DNA from: Deltaproteobacteria bacterium | Lineage (GTDB): Bacteria; Desulfobacterota; Desulfobacteria; Desulfobacterales; JAUVKB01 | Assembly: GCA_030596405.1 (NCBI GenBank) | Contig: JAUVKB010000011.1 | Coordinates: 1 to 21,853, forward strand | Length of the DNA stretch: 21,853 bases | Reading direction: 5' to 3' | Shown: in pieces, positions 1-7,574 of the stretch | Layout: every line of letters starts with the position of its first letter | Numbering within the stretch: the stretch's first letter is position 1 | Translations under genes and position numbers: made by a program | Notes under the pieces: model-generated | Told to the model about the DNA's origin: nothing | What the model saw: the letters and a program-made list of their open reading frames with translations, nothing else | Databases searched by the model: none

Positions 1-18
1 CATCGTGGAGTCACTTCC

Positions 19-54
19 AAAAAAAATCCCCAAATCACTAAAGTGATTCGGGGA
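19..54 (-). terminator. Intrinsic terminator downstream of the cobalamin riboswitch
   Basis: On the minus strand an imperfect stem (five G:C-rich pairs at 27-31 with 50-54, one A/C mismatch, then pairing of 33-38 with 43-48) with a four-base loop is followed directly by eight U residues (plus-strand A run 19-26). It lies about 75 nt after the B12 box, in the expression-platform position of a riboswitch. I infer that cobalamin binding favours termination here. It sits just before a possible ATG at 3-1, so it probably controls a gene off the left edge. Confidence 0.75.
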
Positions 55-124
55 TAGCCCTTTTTTATCCTCAAACATTTACAAACAGCCAGCACCCATC
101 ATCCACGAGGCTGCTGAAAAATCT

Positions 125-285
125 TACAGGCAGGTCTTCTGGCTCTCGGATCATCCCGTCAACCGTGCCTTCCCACCCTAATTACAGGCAGTGGCATAAC
201 TTACGGTTAAAGTCCCCGATCACAGCGGCGGGCCCGCTCCCGTTTTAACAGGATTCCCTATTAAGCCCAATGGGCACCTATCAGT
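125..285 (-). promoter_or_regulatory. Cobalamin (B12, adenosylcobalamin-type) riboswitch
   Basis: Read on the minus strand, the segment has the recognisable parts of a cobalamin aptamer in order: a 5' GGTGCCC element (278-272), an AGGGAA segment, the C/G-rich core with GCCGCTGTGA, and a near-consensus B12 box GCCAGAAGACCTGCC at 143-129. The family binds cobalamins and usually represses genes for B12 uptake, B12 synthesis or B12-independent isoenzymes. The regulated gene is outside the window. A minus-strand ATG at 3-1 preceded by GGAAG is a possible start. A promoter lies upstream at 294-322 and a terminator downstream at 19-54, which suggests transcriptional control. Confidence 0.9.
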
Positions 286-293
286 TAGTTTGT

Positions 294-322
294 GATTTAT
301 CAGAAAAGATAGTACAAGTCAA
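294..322 (-). promoter_or_regulatory. Predicted sigma70-type promoter for the riboswitch transcript
   Basis: On the minus strand TTGACT (322-317) is followed after 17 nt by TAAATC (299-294). This would start transcription near 287, immediately before the cobalamin aptamer, which is the position expected for a riboswitch leader. The -10 is a weak match, so the call rests mainly on position and spacing. Confidence 0.45.
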
Positions 323-351
323 TTTTATATGATGGGGAAATTTGGAAACTT

Positions 352-395
352 TATTTGGCAAAATTCAAGTGCGGTCACCCTGCACCAGCCAAATA
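352..395 (-). repeat. Nested inverted repeat after the cyclase gene
   Basis: TATTTGGC at 352-359 is an exact inverted copy of GCCAAATA at 388-395, and inside it GTGC/GCAC can form an inner stem. It lies 30-75 nt past the stop codon of the minus-strand cyclase gene, so it could form a 3' hairpin on that mRNA. No U run follows, so it is not a standard intrinsic terminator. The remainder of 323-426 shows nothing else that I recognise. Confidence 0.4.
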
Positions 396-426
396 TTGAA
401 CTTTATAACAACATGAAACAATCACA

Positions 427-1968
427 TTAAGTTTTACCAAAAATTTCTGTTACGGGAAGCATTGCAATATCGATATGTTTTTTATAATTTTGGTCAGTCA
501 TATCTATTAAATCGATTATCCGTGAAAATGAGTTTTGTATGAATATTTCCCTGTCGTCTTTTTTTCGGTATATGCCAAAATGAATTTTTTTTACCTCTTC
601 CTGGTCCAATTTACTGATTAAATTTTTTGTCGTCCATATTGAACCGGACCGTGCAAAATCTGATAACCTCCCTGCATAATTGATTGAATCTCCTAATGCC
701 GTTAGTTCAATATTTGATGATGAGCGGATAGTTCCAAGAAACTCCTGTCCTTCATTAATTCCGATATTTAACAAAATGTCATTTAGCCATCCCTTCCGTA
801 TTTTCCATTCATCGCTAAATTTCTTTGTCCTTTCTTTAAGTTCTATAGCACAATCAATTGAATTTATTATATAATTTGATCCGGGCTTTTTTATAAAATA
901 ATATAGCATGCCGTCTCCGGTATGTTTCCCATAAATACCATCATATTTATCAAAAGAACCGGTCAATGTGGCCCATAACTGATTAATCAACTCAAAATAT
1001 TCTCCAGGAAGCAACTCCGCGCTGATTCTAACCGAATTTTGCAAATCAGCTACAAGAACACATAATGAGACTAAAGAAGGCACTCGTTGTTTTAATAAAC
1101 CATTTATTAATTTTTCTCTTTCTGATAGCAGCTTCTCGATATTATGTGATAATCCATCTTGCATATAAACAAAAAATATACCCTCTCTAAAACTCATACT
1201 ATAAACCAGGTAAGACTTTTTCGAACCATCCTGCATTACTATGTTTATCGGGGAGCTTTGTATGCTATTTATGGGAAAAAAATCCTTGTCGTATATCGTT
1301 TCCAGGTAGTTGATTTCATAATTAGAAATTCCATGAAAAAGGTTGCCCAAATCGGTCTTTGCAAACTTGGCCTTCATAAACGGCATATGGAATGCAATTA
1401 ATTCCTTCCAGTTTTTTACGTATTCGTGAAATTCCGTCTCAAGGAATATCCTGAATATATTTCTCGACTCAGGGTCACCGATTTTGCTGGCTCTCCTTTT
1501 GAAAATCTGATCTTCCGCTTTATTGTTGATCCATTCAATTTCAAAATTATGGTTTATTAAAAAAGCGGGGGAATCGATATCATCTATGGTCAATGCAAGG
1601 CTTCCATCTGTGGTTCGGTCGGTTAGACAAGGAGTTTGGCGATCTGCCATCCGGATAGACACGGTCTTTTCAGTTCGCTCATGTGGATAAATTTTCGCAA
1701 CCGGTTGTCCCTCAGAAAATTTTCTCACTATCTCTTTCATAGACCCTCCTTCACGTTTTAAGCTTCTCACCGTTTCAATATTATCAAGGACATCTTCCGG
1801 AAAAAATCCTATACTCTTTGTCCCTTTCAGATCAACCCCGGCTCTTTTTACAACAGGTTTCGGCAAAATTCCAAACTTGATGTAATTATTAAGGGTAGCC
1901 CTGGAAATACCTGTTTTTGCAAGTATTTCTTTGCTTGTAATCCAATTTTTTATAGAAGAATAAGGCAT
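427..1968 (-). CDS. MerR-like HTH / PAS-like / class III adenylate-guanylate cyclase fusion protein
   Basis: A 513-residue protein with an N-terminal MerR-like helix-turn-helix (about 8-37, NWITSKEILAKTG then ATLNNYIKFGILPKP) and further helices to about 85. A PAS-like region follows (about 125-285, with DSPAFLINHNFEIEWINN), then a class III cyclase catalytic domain (about 296-480). Cyclase residues are visible: metal-binding Asp308 (VADLQNS) and Asp352 (KHTGDGM), purine-site Lys348 and Thr423, transition-state Asn430 and Arg434 (LGDSINYAGR). A Lys/Thr purine pair is typical of class IIIb cyclases, so ATP is the likelier substrate and the domain looks active. There is no membrane segment, so it should be cytoplasmic. 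I infer a one-protein sensor that makes a cyclic nucleotide and binds DNA, possibly its own promoter. No good Shine-Dalgarno precedes the ATG. The gene looks AT-richer than the sulfate genes. Confidence 0.88.
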   Translation of the reverse strand: MPYSSIKNWITSKEILAKTGISRATLNNYIKFGILPKPVVKRAGVDLKGTKSIGFFPEDVLDNIETVRSLKREGGSMKEIVRKFSEGQPVAKIYPHERTEKTVSIRMADRQTPCLTDRTTDGSLALTIDDIDSPAFLINHNFEIEWINNKAEDQIFKRRASKIGDPESRNIFRIFLETEFHEYVKNWKELIAFHMPFMKAKFAKTDLGNLFHGISNYEINYLETIYDKDFFPINSIQSSPINIVMQDGSKKSYLVYSMSFREGIFFVYMQDGLSHNIEKLLSEREKLINGLLKQRVPSLVSLCVLVADLQNSVRISAELLPGEYFELINQLWATLTGSFDKYDGIYGKHTGDGMLYYFIKKPGSNYIINSIDCAIELKERTKKFSDEWKIRKGWLNDILLNIGINEGQEFLGTIRSSSNIELTALGDSINYAGRLSDFARSGSIWTTKNLISKLDQEEVKKIHFGIYRKKDDREIFIQNSFSRIIDLIDMTDQNYKKHIDIAMLPVTEIFGKT

Positions 1969-1977
1969 AATGTAATC

Positions 1978-2119
1978 TGTCTAAAAATTTGTCGGCAATC
2001 TGTCTAACTGTCTAATTAAAGCGGTATAATTATACAGCAACTAAATTAAATCCGTAGACAGTTAGACTGTTTATTTATACACCAAAAAATATGTCTGTCA
2101 AGTAATTTATACTGTCTAA
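1978..2119. promoter_or_regulatory. TGTCTAA repeat cluster and promoter region upstream of the cyclase gene
   Basis: Plus-strand TGTCTAA occurs at 1978-1984, 2001-2007, 2009-2015 and 2113-2119, with a partial copy at 2092. The 13-mer GTCTAACTGTCTA (2002-2014) has an exact inverted copy, TAGACAGTTAGAC, at 2055-2067. Between them sits a perfect 12-bp palindrome GTATAATTATAC (2024-2035), giving a TATAAT on each strand. For the minus-strand cyclase gene the 2034-2029 TATAAT would be the -10. One inverted arm then overlaps the -35 and the other lies in the start region. The layout is that of an operator, most simply for the MerR-like domain of the adjacent protein; that link is inference. Confidence 0.55.
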
Positions 2120-2199
2120 ATGCTGATTTTGTTTTTTCTTGGGCGCTATGGATTATAGATATGACCGGCTGCAGATAAATTCATCACGTTCCCGTTCCT

Positions 2200-2480
2200 A
2201 TGGAACGTCAAACACATAGACAGAAATTCATATTGGATATTGCATTCAGGGAAGATGAAAGCCGAATAAGAAAAGGAGCTGCACCGGAAAATTTTGCTGC
2301 AATACGACACATTGCCTTGAATTTACTCCGGAATAATAAAACATTTAAAGGTAGCGTAAAAACAAAAAGGTTGAATGCGGCTATGGATACAAAATATTTA
2401 GAGAACGTCATGTTCAGTTGATTGATACCTGTGCCGGAAGGATAGGAACTTTATAATATTTACATGCGTTGCCCCTGGGC
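2200..2480 (+). pseudogene. ISAs1/H-repeat transposase remnant (C-terminal end only)
   Basis: The 73-codon reading frame (2200-2421) matches the conserved C-terminus of ISAs1/H-repeat transposases: an LDIAFREDESRIRKG stretch, then IRHIALNLLRNNKTFKG, and a YLENVM ending. The family protein is normally several hundred residues, so the DDE catalytic part is missing. An in-frame stop lies just upstream at 2176-2178, and I found no upstream homology in the other frames. Downstream, 2461-2477 (catgcgtt then gcccctg) resembles the terminal inverted repeat of H-repeat-like elements, which would put the element's end near 2477-2480. A CGTTCC-TAT-GGAACG palindrome lies at 2193-2207. It is a decayed fragment, not a functional gene. 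Confidence 0.8.
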
Positions 2481-2496
2481 CGTTTCAATATTGATC

Positions 2497-2525
2497 TTGA
2501 CAAACAGTTTGTAAATTATTATTAA
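2497..2525 (+). promoter_or_regulatory. Predicted sat promoter with a dyad over the -35
   Basis: TTGACA (2497-2502), a 17-nt spacer and TATTAA (2520-2525) would start transcription near 2532 and give a leader of about 90 nt. The 13-bp palindrome ACAAAC-A-GTTTGT (2500-2512), extendable to TTnACAAACAGTTTGTnAA (2497-2515), overlaps the -35 and spacer, as a repressor operator would. It is not the Rex or HcpR consensus as I know them, so the regulator is unidentified. Confidence 0.6.
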
Positions 2526-2620
2526 TTATATTTTAAAACGGTCATGAATATTAATATGCTGTTTTGATAGCATGTCGGAACTTTAATAAAATCAATTATT
2601 TAGAAAGGAGAAGGAAACAA

Positions 2621-3913
2621 ATGTCGAATTTAATTCCACCTCATGGCGGAAAGGGCTTGACCTGCTGCTTGCTTGAAGGAGCCGAACTAGAGGCAGAAAA
2701 GAAAAAAGCTGCGGGTCTTAAAAAAATCTCTATCTCTCCTCGTGAGAATGGAGATCTTATTATGATGGGAATAGGCGGATTCAGTCCGCTTACCAGTTTT
2801 ATGACAAAAGCCGACTGGAAAGGGGTTTGCGAAAACTTCCTTCTTACGGATGGAACATTCTGGCCTATTCCTGTTACGCTTTCAGCCTCAAAAGAAGATG
2901 CCGACGCCATTAACACTGGCGATGAAATAGCGCTCTACGATCCCGAAAGCGACGAAATCATGGCAACCATGAAGGTCACCGAGAAATTTGAAATGACCGA
3001 AGCGGACAAAAAGTTTGAGTGCGAAAAAGTGTATATGGGCGAAGGAACTCCTACGGCCGAGGAATTCTGGAAGATTGCCAAAGATGATCATCCCGGCGTT
3101 CAAATGGTTATGAATCAGAAAGATGTCAACCTTGCAGGTCCTGTCAAGGTTTTAAGCGAAGGTGAATTCCCGGTTAAATACGCTGGAATCTATATGAGGC
3201 CTGAAGAGTCTCGTAAAATATTTGAGGACCGTGGATGGACGGAAGTCGCGGCGCTTCAGTTGAGAAACCCGATGCACAGGTCGCACGAATATCTTTGCAA
3301 AATTGCAGTTGAAGTTTGCGACGGCGTATACATCCATTCTCTTGTGGGAAACCTTAAACCAGGTGATATTCCAGCAGATGTCCGGGTTAAATGTATCGAT
3401 GCACTTGTTAAAAATTACTTTGTTGAAGAAAATGTCGTACAGGGCGGATACCCTCTGGATATGCGTTATGCAGGCCCAAGAGAAGGATTGCTCCACGCAA
3501 CCTTCCGTCAAAATTACGGCTGCTCACGCATGATCATAGGACGTGATCACGCAGGCGTCGGTGATTTTTACGGCATGTTTGAAGCTCAGACTATATTTGA
3601 CAAAATTCCTTACACTAAATTGGAAGATGTTTGTAAAGTGCCTGGGCATGCATTGCTTTGCGATCCATTAAAGATTGACTGGACTTTTTACTGCTTCAAA
3701 TGCGATGGCATGGCATCTATGAGAACCTGCCCTCACGGCAAGGAAGACAGAGTACTCTTAAGCGGAACCATGCTTCGCAAGGGTCTTTCAGAAGGGACCA
3801 CGATCCCGGATCACTTTGGACGTGAAGAAGTTCTTGAAATACTCAGAGAATACTACAAAGGACTTACTGAAAAAGTTGAAATCAAACTGCACGGCGCTGC
3901 AACAGGCCAATAA
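2621..3913 (+). CDS. sat: Sulfate adenylyltransferase (ATP sulfurylase)
   Basis: Catalyses ATP + sulfate to adenosine 5'-phosphosulfate (APS) + pyrophosphate in the cytoplasm, the activation step of dissimilatory sulfate reduction. The protein has 430 residues. Family motifs are Q213-L-R-N-P-M-H219-R-S-H222 (the QxRNPxHxxH nucleotide-binding motif) and G307-R-D-H-A-G. A cysteine cluster C358/C361/C370 with H372 looks like the Zn-binding site of prokaryotic Sat. I chose the ATG at 2621 because GGAG (2607-2610) and AAGGA (2611-2615) precede it and MSNLIPPHGG is a typical Sat start. The frame stays open upstream to 2564, but that extension is not Sat-like and has no ribosome site. The gene is convergent with aprBA-qmoABC rather than leading that cluster, as it does in several sulfate reducers. 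Confidence 0.97.
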   Translation: MSNLIPPHGGKGLTCCLLEGAELEAEKKKAAGLKKISISPRENGDLIMMGIGGFSPLTSFMTKADWKGVCENFLLTDGTFWPIPVTLSASKEDADAINTGDEIALYDPESDEIMATMKVTEKFEMTEADKKFECEKVYMGEGTPTAEEFWKIAKDDHPGVQMVMNQKDVNLAGPVKVLSEGEFPVKYAGIYMRPEESRKIFEDRGWTEVAALQLRNPMHRSHEYLCKIAVEVCDGVYIHSLVGNLKPGDIPADVRVKCIDALVKNYFVEENVVQGGYPLDMRYAGPREGLLHATFRQNYGCSRMIIGRDHAGVGDFYGMFEAQTIFDKIPYTKLEDVCKVPGHALLCDPLKIDWTFYCFKCDGMASMRTCPHGKEDRVLLSGTMLRKGLSEGTTIPDHFGREEVLEILREYYKGLTEKVEIKLHGAATGQ

Positions 3914-3941
3914 GCACGGCAAATAACATTTGTTTAAAAAC

Positions 3942-3976
3942 AAAAAGGGAAATGTCTGATGACATTTCCCTTTTTT
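3942..3976. terminator. Bidirectional intrinsic terminator between sat and qmoC
   Basis: A perfect 10-bp stem GGGAAATGTC (3947-3956) / GACATTTCCC (3961-3970) with a TGAT loop is flanked by AAAAA (3942-3946) and TTTTTT (3971-3976). It therefore works as an intrinsic terminator in both directions. It lies 30 nt after the sat stop and about 30 nt beyond the qmoC stop on the other strand. Confidence 0.92.
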
Positions 3977-4007
3977 ATTAAATTTGCTCTTTATTAAATG
4001 CTATTAT

Positions 4008-5183
4008 TTACGTTCTTTTTCCATATTCAGCATATGTCATGGCTACAGTCCTGTATACGAGGTGAGCAAGTTTTGAAAACGGCAGGTATGCAAACAAACA
4101 GAACACACAAACAAGATGAATATAGTATAGTAAATAGGTAAGAAAAGCCGTCCCGGCAAGCCTTGTCATCTCGGTAAGCATGCCGGTCAGCCCCAATGCC
4201 AGAACAAGCCCTATTAGAAACCAGTCCTTATAGGTAGATGACTGATCTTTTTTTGCCAGCCGGCTTTTTATCATAAGGATACTCCCGATAATCAGAGAAA
4301 TACCAGCGACATTGGCGAGCCATTTAACCGGATTCAGCTGTGAATAAGGGCCGGGGATATGAAATATATACAACACAAAAAAGAAAATATTTGTAACAAT
4401 AAAAAGTCCTATGAACCCATAAAGAACCATAAGATGTGCAGTGGTGCGATCCTTGTTTTCGCTGCATTCAGAAAACTTTTCGTGTTTTATGATTGTCGGC
4501 AAAACACGGACAAAAGCTTGTAAAAATTCTTTAATGTCAATTTCTTTCTTGTCGGTTTTGCCTTCAAGCACGGCATTATCATGAATATCGCGTATAAACC
4601 TTTTAAGTCCCAGTGCGAAGATTACAACAACCCAGCCGGTAAGGGGTATAAAAACAAGGTCTACAAACCATGTGGAAATAAAATTTGCATGGGCAAGCAC
4701 ATCATGGCCCCCGTGTGACCATTCAAGCCCGATTACATCGAAAATACTGGTCATCACGCCGCTGAAAACAACGGTAATCAAGGCCAGCAATGCAAATAGA
4801 ACTGCGGGAACAGCCAAAAGAACCGGTAATTTTTTGGGATCATTTACAGCTTTTCCCAAAGCTTTCGGCACTGCATACTCGGTAATTGCATAAGAACGGA
4901 TGGCGCCTAACACGTCACCGGGTTTTGCACCGCGGGGACACATGGTTGAACAATCGCCGCAATTATGGCACAGCCATATATCTCCATTGCCTACGAGTTT
5001 GTCTTTAAGACCCCAGGATGCCGCAATCATTTCCTTTCTGGGAAACGGCTTGGTATCCGGGGAAATAGGACAGACCACCGAACATGTCGCGCATTGAAAA
5101 CACTTTTTTAAAGTATCGCCTCCAAGCCCGACAACTTCCTTAACAAAATCCATGTCTGGTTCGACAAGGTATCTATCTGTCAT
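4008..5183 (-). CDS. qmoC: Quinone-interacting membrane-bound oxidoreductase, subunit C
   Basis: Membrane subunit of the Qmo complex, thought to take electrons from menaquinol and deliver them through QmoAB to APS reductase. The 391-residue protein looks like HdrC fused to HdrE. Two [4Fe-4S] motifs are visible at C28/C31/C34/C38 and C72/C75/C78/C82, followed by about six hydrophobic segments (near 118-142, 165-195, 250-275, 288-305, 320-340, 345-375). His250 and His356 are candidate haem b ligands; that assignment is inference. AGGAGG lies 7 nt before the ATG. It is the last gene of the cluster, 42 nt after qmoB and upstream of the shared terminator at 3942-3976. Confidence 0.95.
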   Translation of the reverse strand: MTDRYLVEPDMDFVKEVVGLGGDTLKKCFQCATCSVVCPISPDTKPFPRKEMIAASWGLKDKLVGNGDIWLCHNCGDCSTMCPRGAKPGDVLGAIRSYAITEYAVPKALGKAVNDPKKLPVLLAVPAVLFALLALITVVFSGVMTSIFDVIGLEWSHGGHDVLAHANFISTWFVDLVFIPLTGWVVVIFALGLKRFIRDIHDNAVLEGKTDKKEIDIKEFLQAFVRVLPTIIKHEKFSECSENKDRTTAHLMVLYGFIGLFIVTNIFFFVLYIFHIPGPYSQLNPVKWLANVAGISLIIGSILMIKSRLAKKDQSSTYKDWFLIGLVLALGLTGMLTEMTRLAGTAFLTYLLYYIHLVCVFCLFAYLPFSKLAHLVYRTVAMTYAEYGKRT

Positions 5184-5225
5184 AATTATGCCTCCTGACT
5201 TGACAGTATCATTATAAGATATCAG

Positions 5226-7565
5226 TTAAAACCCTTTGAACGGGTTCGGGCCCAGGCCTTCAATCACCTCCACAAAATCATTTATTATTTGTGGAAGCTT
5301 GTCATATTCATCAATGGCAATCTCAAATTGCGCTACCCGTTCTTGTTCCAGGGCCAGACTCGATAACGCGTCTCCGATCTTTTCCATTCTTATCTCGGCA
5401 AGCTCACTTCCCTTGACAAAATGGCACTGGTAGTCATCGCCATGCTTGCAGCCCAAAAGAAAAACTCCGTCCATGCCCTGTGCAAGAGCATCCTTGATCC
5501 AGATTACGTTTACAGAACCAAGACATCTTACCGGAATAAAACGGACGTCCGCAGAATAGGTCAACCTGTTTAGACCCGCAATATCCAGAGCAGGATAAGC
5601 ATCATTTTCACAAACCAGACAAAGAACCCTGAAAGGCGGTTCATCATAATCGTCTTCCGAAGGAACGCCTATGGCTTTAACCATAGACCCTACACTGTCG
5701 ATATTATAATCGGCAAACCCTATGATACGTTCCGGGCATGCGCCCATGCAGGTGCCGCACCGTCTGCACCTGGTAGGATTCGGCTTGGGTGTTCCCTTTT
5801 CATCATCATCAAGAGCGCCAAAAGGACATTCCTCAGTACATCGCTTGCACTGTGTACATCTCTGGAAGAAAAAATCAGGAAACGTCATATCGCCGGATCT
5901 AGGATGCACGGAAACGCCTCTGTTTACCGATTCCAAACATTGAATCGCTTTAAGGGCAGCACCGGTAGCATCTTCGATCGATTCCTCCATTGTCATGCTG
6001 CGGCGTATGCATCCTGCGGCATAAATGCCTGTTCTCTGGGTTTCATATGGGAAACAGATAAAATTCGAATCGACATATCCGTTAAAAAGCCCTATGTCAC
6101 GAAAGCCCGGACCCTGCCTGTAGGCCAGGTTGACCACGGGATCATCAACAGTGGCCGGAACCATGCCTGTGGCAAGCACCACCATATCGGCTTTAATCTT
6201 GATCTTTTCACCCAAAAGCGTGTTGTCCGCTTCAATAATCAATCCGTCGCCGTTTTTGGATACGGTGACAACCTCGCCTTTTGACAGGAAAATCCCCTCA
6301 TCCTGCTGGATACTCTTGTAAAAATTCTCCAAAAGACCCGGAGTGCGCATATGCTGATAAATGACATACGCCTTGCCGTCAGGATAATCTTCACGCACAT
6401 ACTTGGCCTGCTTAAGCGACACAAGACTTGTAACCGAACCGGTATAATCAAAATCACTGTCATCATCCCCTTTGCCTGGGCTCTGAACAAAAACAACCGT
6501 TTGCGCTTCCTTTCCGTCAGAGGGCCTTACAATCTTTCCCTTTGCGGCAAGCGCCTCAAACTGATCATTTGTCACAACATCCTCAATCTCTCCAAAGCCG
6601 AGGTGCGCAAACTCATCCCCTTCAAGTTGAACGGGTTTCCAGCCCGCGGCAAGGATTACGGCGCCGAACAGTTCGCCGTCGGGATCAAGGGTAAGAATAT
6701 CCTGTTTTCCCTTGTTGTATTCATTATAAACTTCATTTAACTGTTCCACATCGAGCTCTTTGCCGTTTTCATCGACCTTCATTTCATCAGGCAAAGGATA
6801 CGGCACGTCAAATTCGGTGGTCTCTCCCGGTTTTTTAAGGGTAACGGTAAAATCACCCGGCTGACCGGCAATCCGGGCGACTATTGTTTCTGTTTTTACG
6901 GATATTTTTGAATTTGCTTCAACCTCTTTTATCTTGGCATCAATAACCGGAGGGATCAGTTCTTCATAAGGATCCTGCAAGGGAAGCTGCTTGCGGAGTT
7001 TTGACGCATACCCGCCAAGAGACGACCCCTTTTCAACAATAGTTACCTCATAACCGGTCTTGGCAGCATCAAGAGCAGCCGATATTCCCGTTATGCCGCC
7101 GCCTATAACCAGAATTTTTCTACTGAGAGTCTCCAGTTTAAAGGCTTCGGGCAAATCTATTTTTTCAACCTTTGCCATGCCCATTTTCAGATAATCTTCG
7201 GCCAGCATCTGAAGCCTGTCAAAATGTTCCTCATCGTCTTTTTGTTCTTCCGTCAGGGCGGGATATTCCGACCTTGGGTGCGACCATACCACCTGTTCCC
7301 TTAAATTAACCCTGTCCACAATACAGCCGTCAAAATTAAAGACGTCAAAATTAACCCGCCTGGAACAGCCTGCAATAACCAGGGTGTTTGTCCCTTTTTC
7401 TTTAATATCTTTTTTTAGAAGCTCGATTCCATCCTTTCCGCAAAGGAAAGGATGGGTTGTAACGGGAAGCCCTTCCTCCTCCGGCACATCACACAACCCT
7501 TCGATATCAAGGGCATCTCCGATTCCACAACCTGTGCAGACATATACGCCGTATTTTTTATCCAT
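5226..7565 (-). CDS. qmoB: Quinone-interacting membrane-bound oxidoreductase, subunit B
   Basis: Cytoplasmic flavin/iron-sulfur subunit of Qmo, related to HdrA with an MvhD-like C-terminus. In the 779 residues I see a Cys-containing N-terminus (C10, C13), an FAD Rossmann motif (VIGGGITG, 153-160) and a second FAD region near 460-520 (VVLATG, then IYAAGC). Two [4Fe-4S] motifs follow at C570/C573/C576/C580 and C600/C603/C606/C610. The C-terminal MvhD/FrhD-like domain (about 645-745) has C649, C652, C681, C706 and C714. Its AGGAGGT ribosome site overlaps the qmoA stop codon, with the ATG 9 nt after that stop, so translation is probably coupled. It likely relays electrons between QmoC and QmoA or AprBA; the exact route is not settled. 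Confidence 0.95.
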   Translation of the reverse strand: MDKKYGVYVCTGCGIGDALDIEGLCDVPEEEGLPVTTHPFLCGKDGIELLKKDIKEKGTNTLVIAGCSRRVNFDVFNFDGCIVDRVNLREQVVWSHPRSEYPALTEEQKDDEEHFDRLQMLAEDYLKMGMAKVEKIDLPEAFKLETLSRKILVIGGGITGISAALDAAKTGYEVTIVEKGSSLGGYASKLRKQLPLQDPYEELIPPVIDAKIKEVEANSKISVKTETIVARIAGQPGDFTVTLKKPGETTEFDVPYPLPDEMKVDENGKELDVEQLNEVYNEYNKGKQDILTLDPDGELFGAVILAAGWKPVQLEGDEFAHLGFGEIEDVVTNDQFEALAAKGKIVRPSDGKEAQTVVFVQSPGKGDDDSDFDYTGSVTSLVSLKQAKYVREDYPDGKAYVIYQHMRTPGLLENFYKSIQQDEGIFLSKGEVVTVSKNGDGLIIEADNTLLGEKIKIKADMVVLATGMVPATVDDPVVNLAYRQGPGFRDIGLFNGYVDSNFICFPYETQRTGIYAAGCIRRSMTMEESIEDATGAALKAIQCLESVNRGVSVHPRSGDMTFPDFFFQRCTQCKRCTEECPFGALDDDEKGTPKPNPTRCRRCGTCMGACPERIIGFADYNIDSVGSMVKAIGVPSEDDYDEPPFRVLCLVCENDAYPALDIAGLNRLTYSADVRFIPVRCLGSVNVIWIKDALAQGMDGVFLLGCKHGDDYQCHFVKGSELAEIRMEKIGDALSSLALEQERVAQFEIAIDEYDKLPQIINDFVEVIEGLGPNPFKGF

Positions 7566-7574
7566 GGTAACCTC

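Noticed and set aside
352..395. Intrinsic terminator of the cyclase gene
   Set aside because: The inverted repeat is real, but there is no U run after it, so it was kept only as a repeat.
2208..2411. 67-codon minus-strand frame opposite the transposase remnant
   Set aside because: It is an antisense shadow; the plus-strand frame carries the H-repeat transposase homology.
2497..2515. Rex or HcpR binding site at the sat promoter
   Set aside because: The dyad ACAAAC-A-GTTTGT does not fit the TTGTGA-type Rex consensus or the HcpR consensus as I know them, so the regulator is left unnamed.
2564..2620. Upstream extension of the sat reading frame (19 extra codons)
   Set aside because: It has no ribosome site and its sequence is not Sat-like. 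The ATG at 2621 has GGAG/AAGGA in front and starts the normal Sat N-terminus.
3152..3511. 119-codon minus-strand frame inside sat
   Set aside because: It is the complement of a highly conserved part of sat, with no ribosome site or recognisable domain.
5904..6284. 126-codon plus-strand frame inside qmoB
   Set aside because: Antisense to conserved QmoB coding sequence, with no supporting signals.
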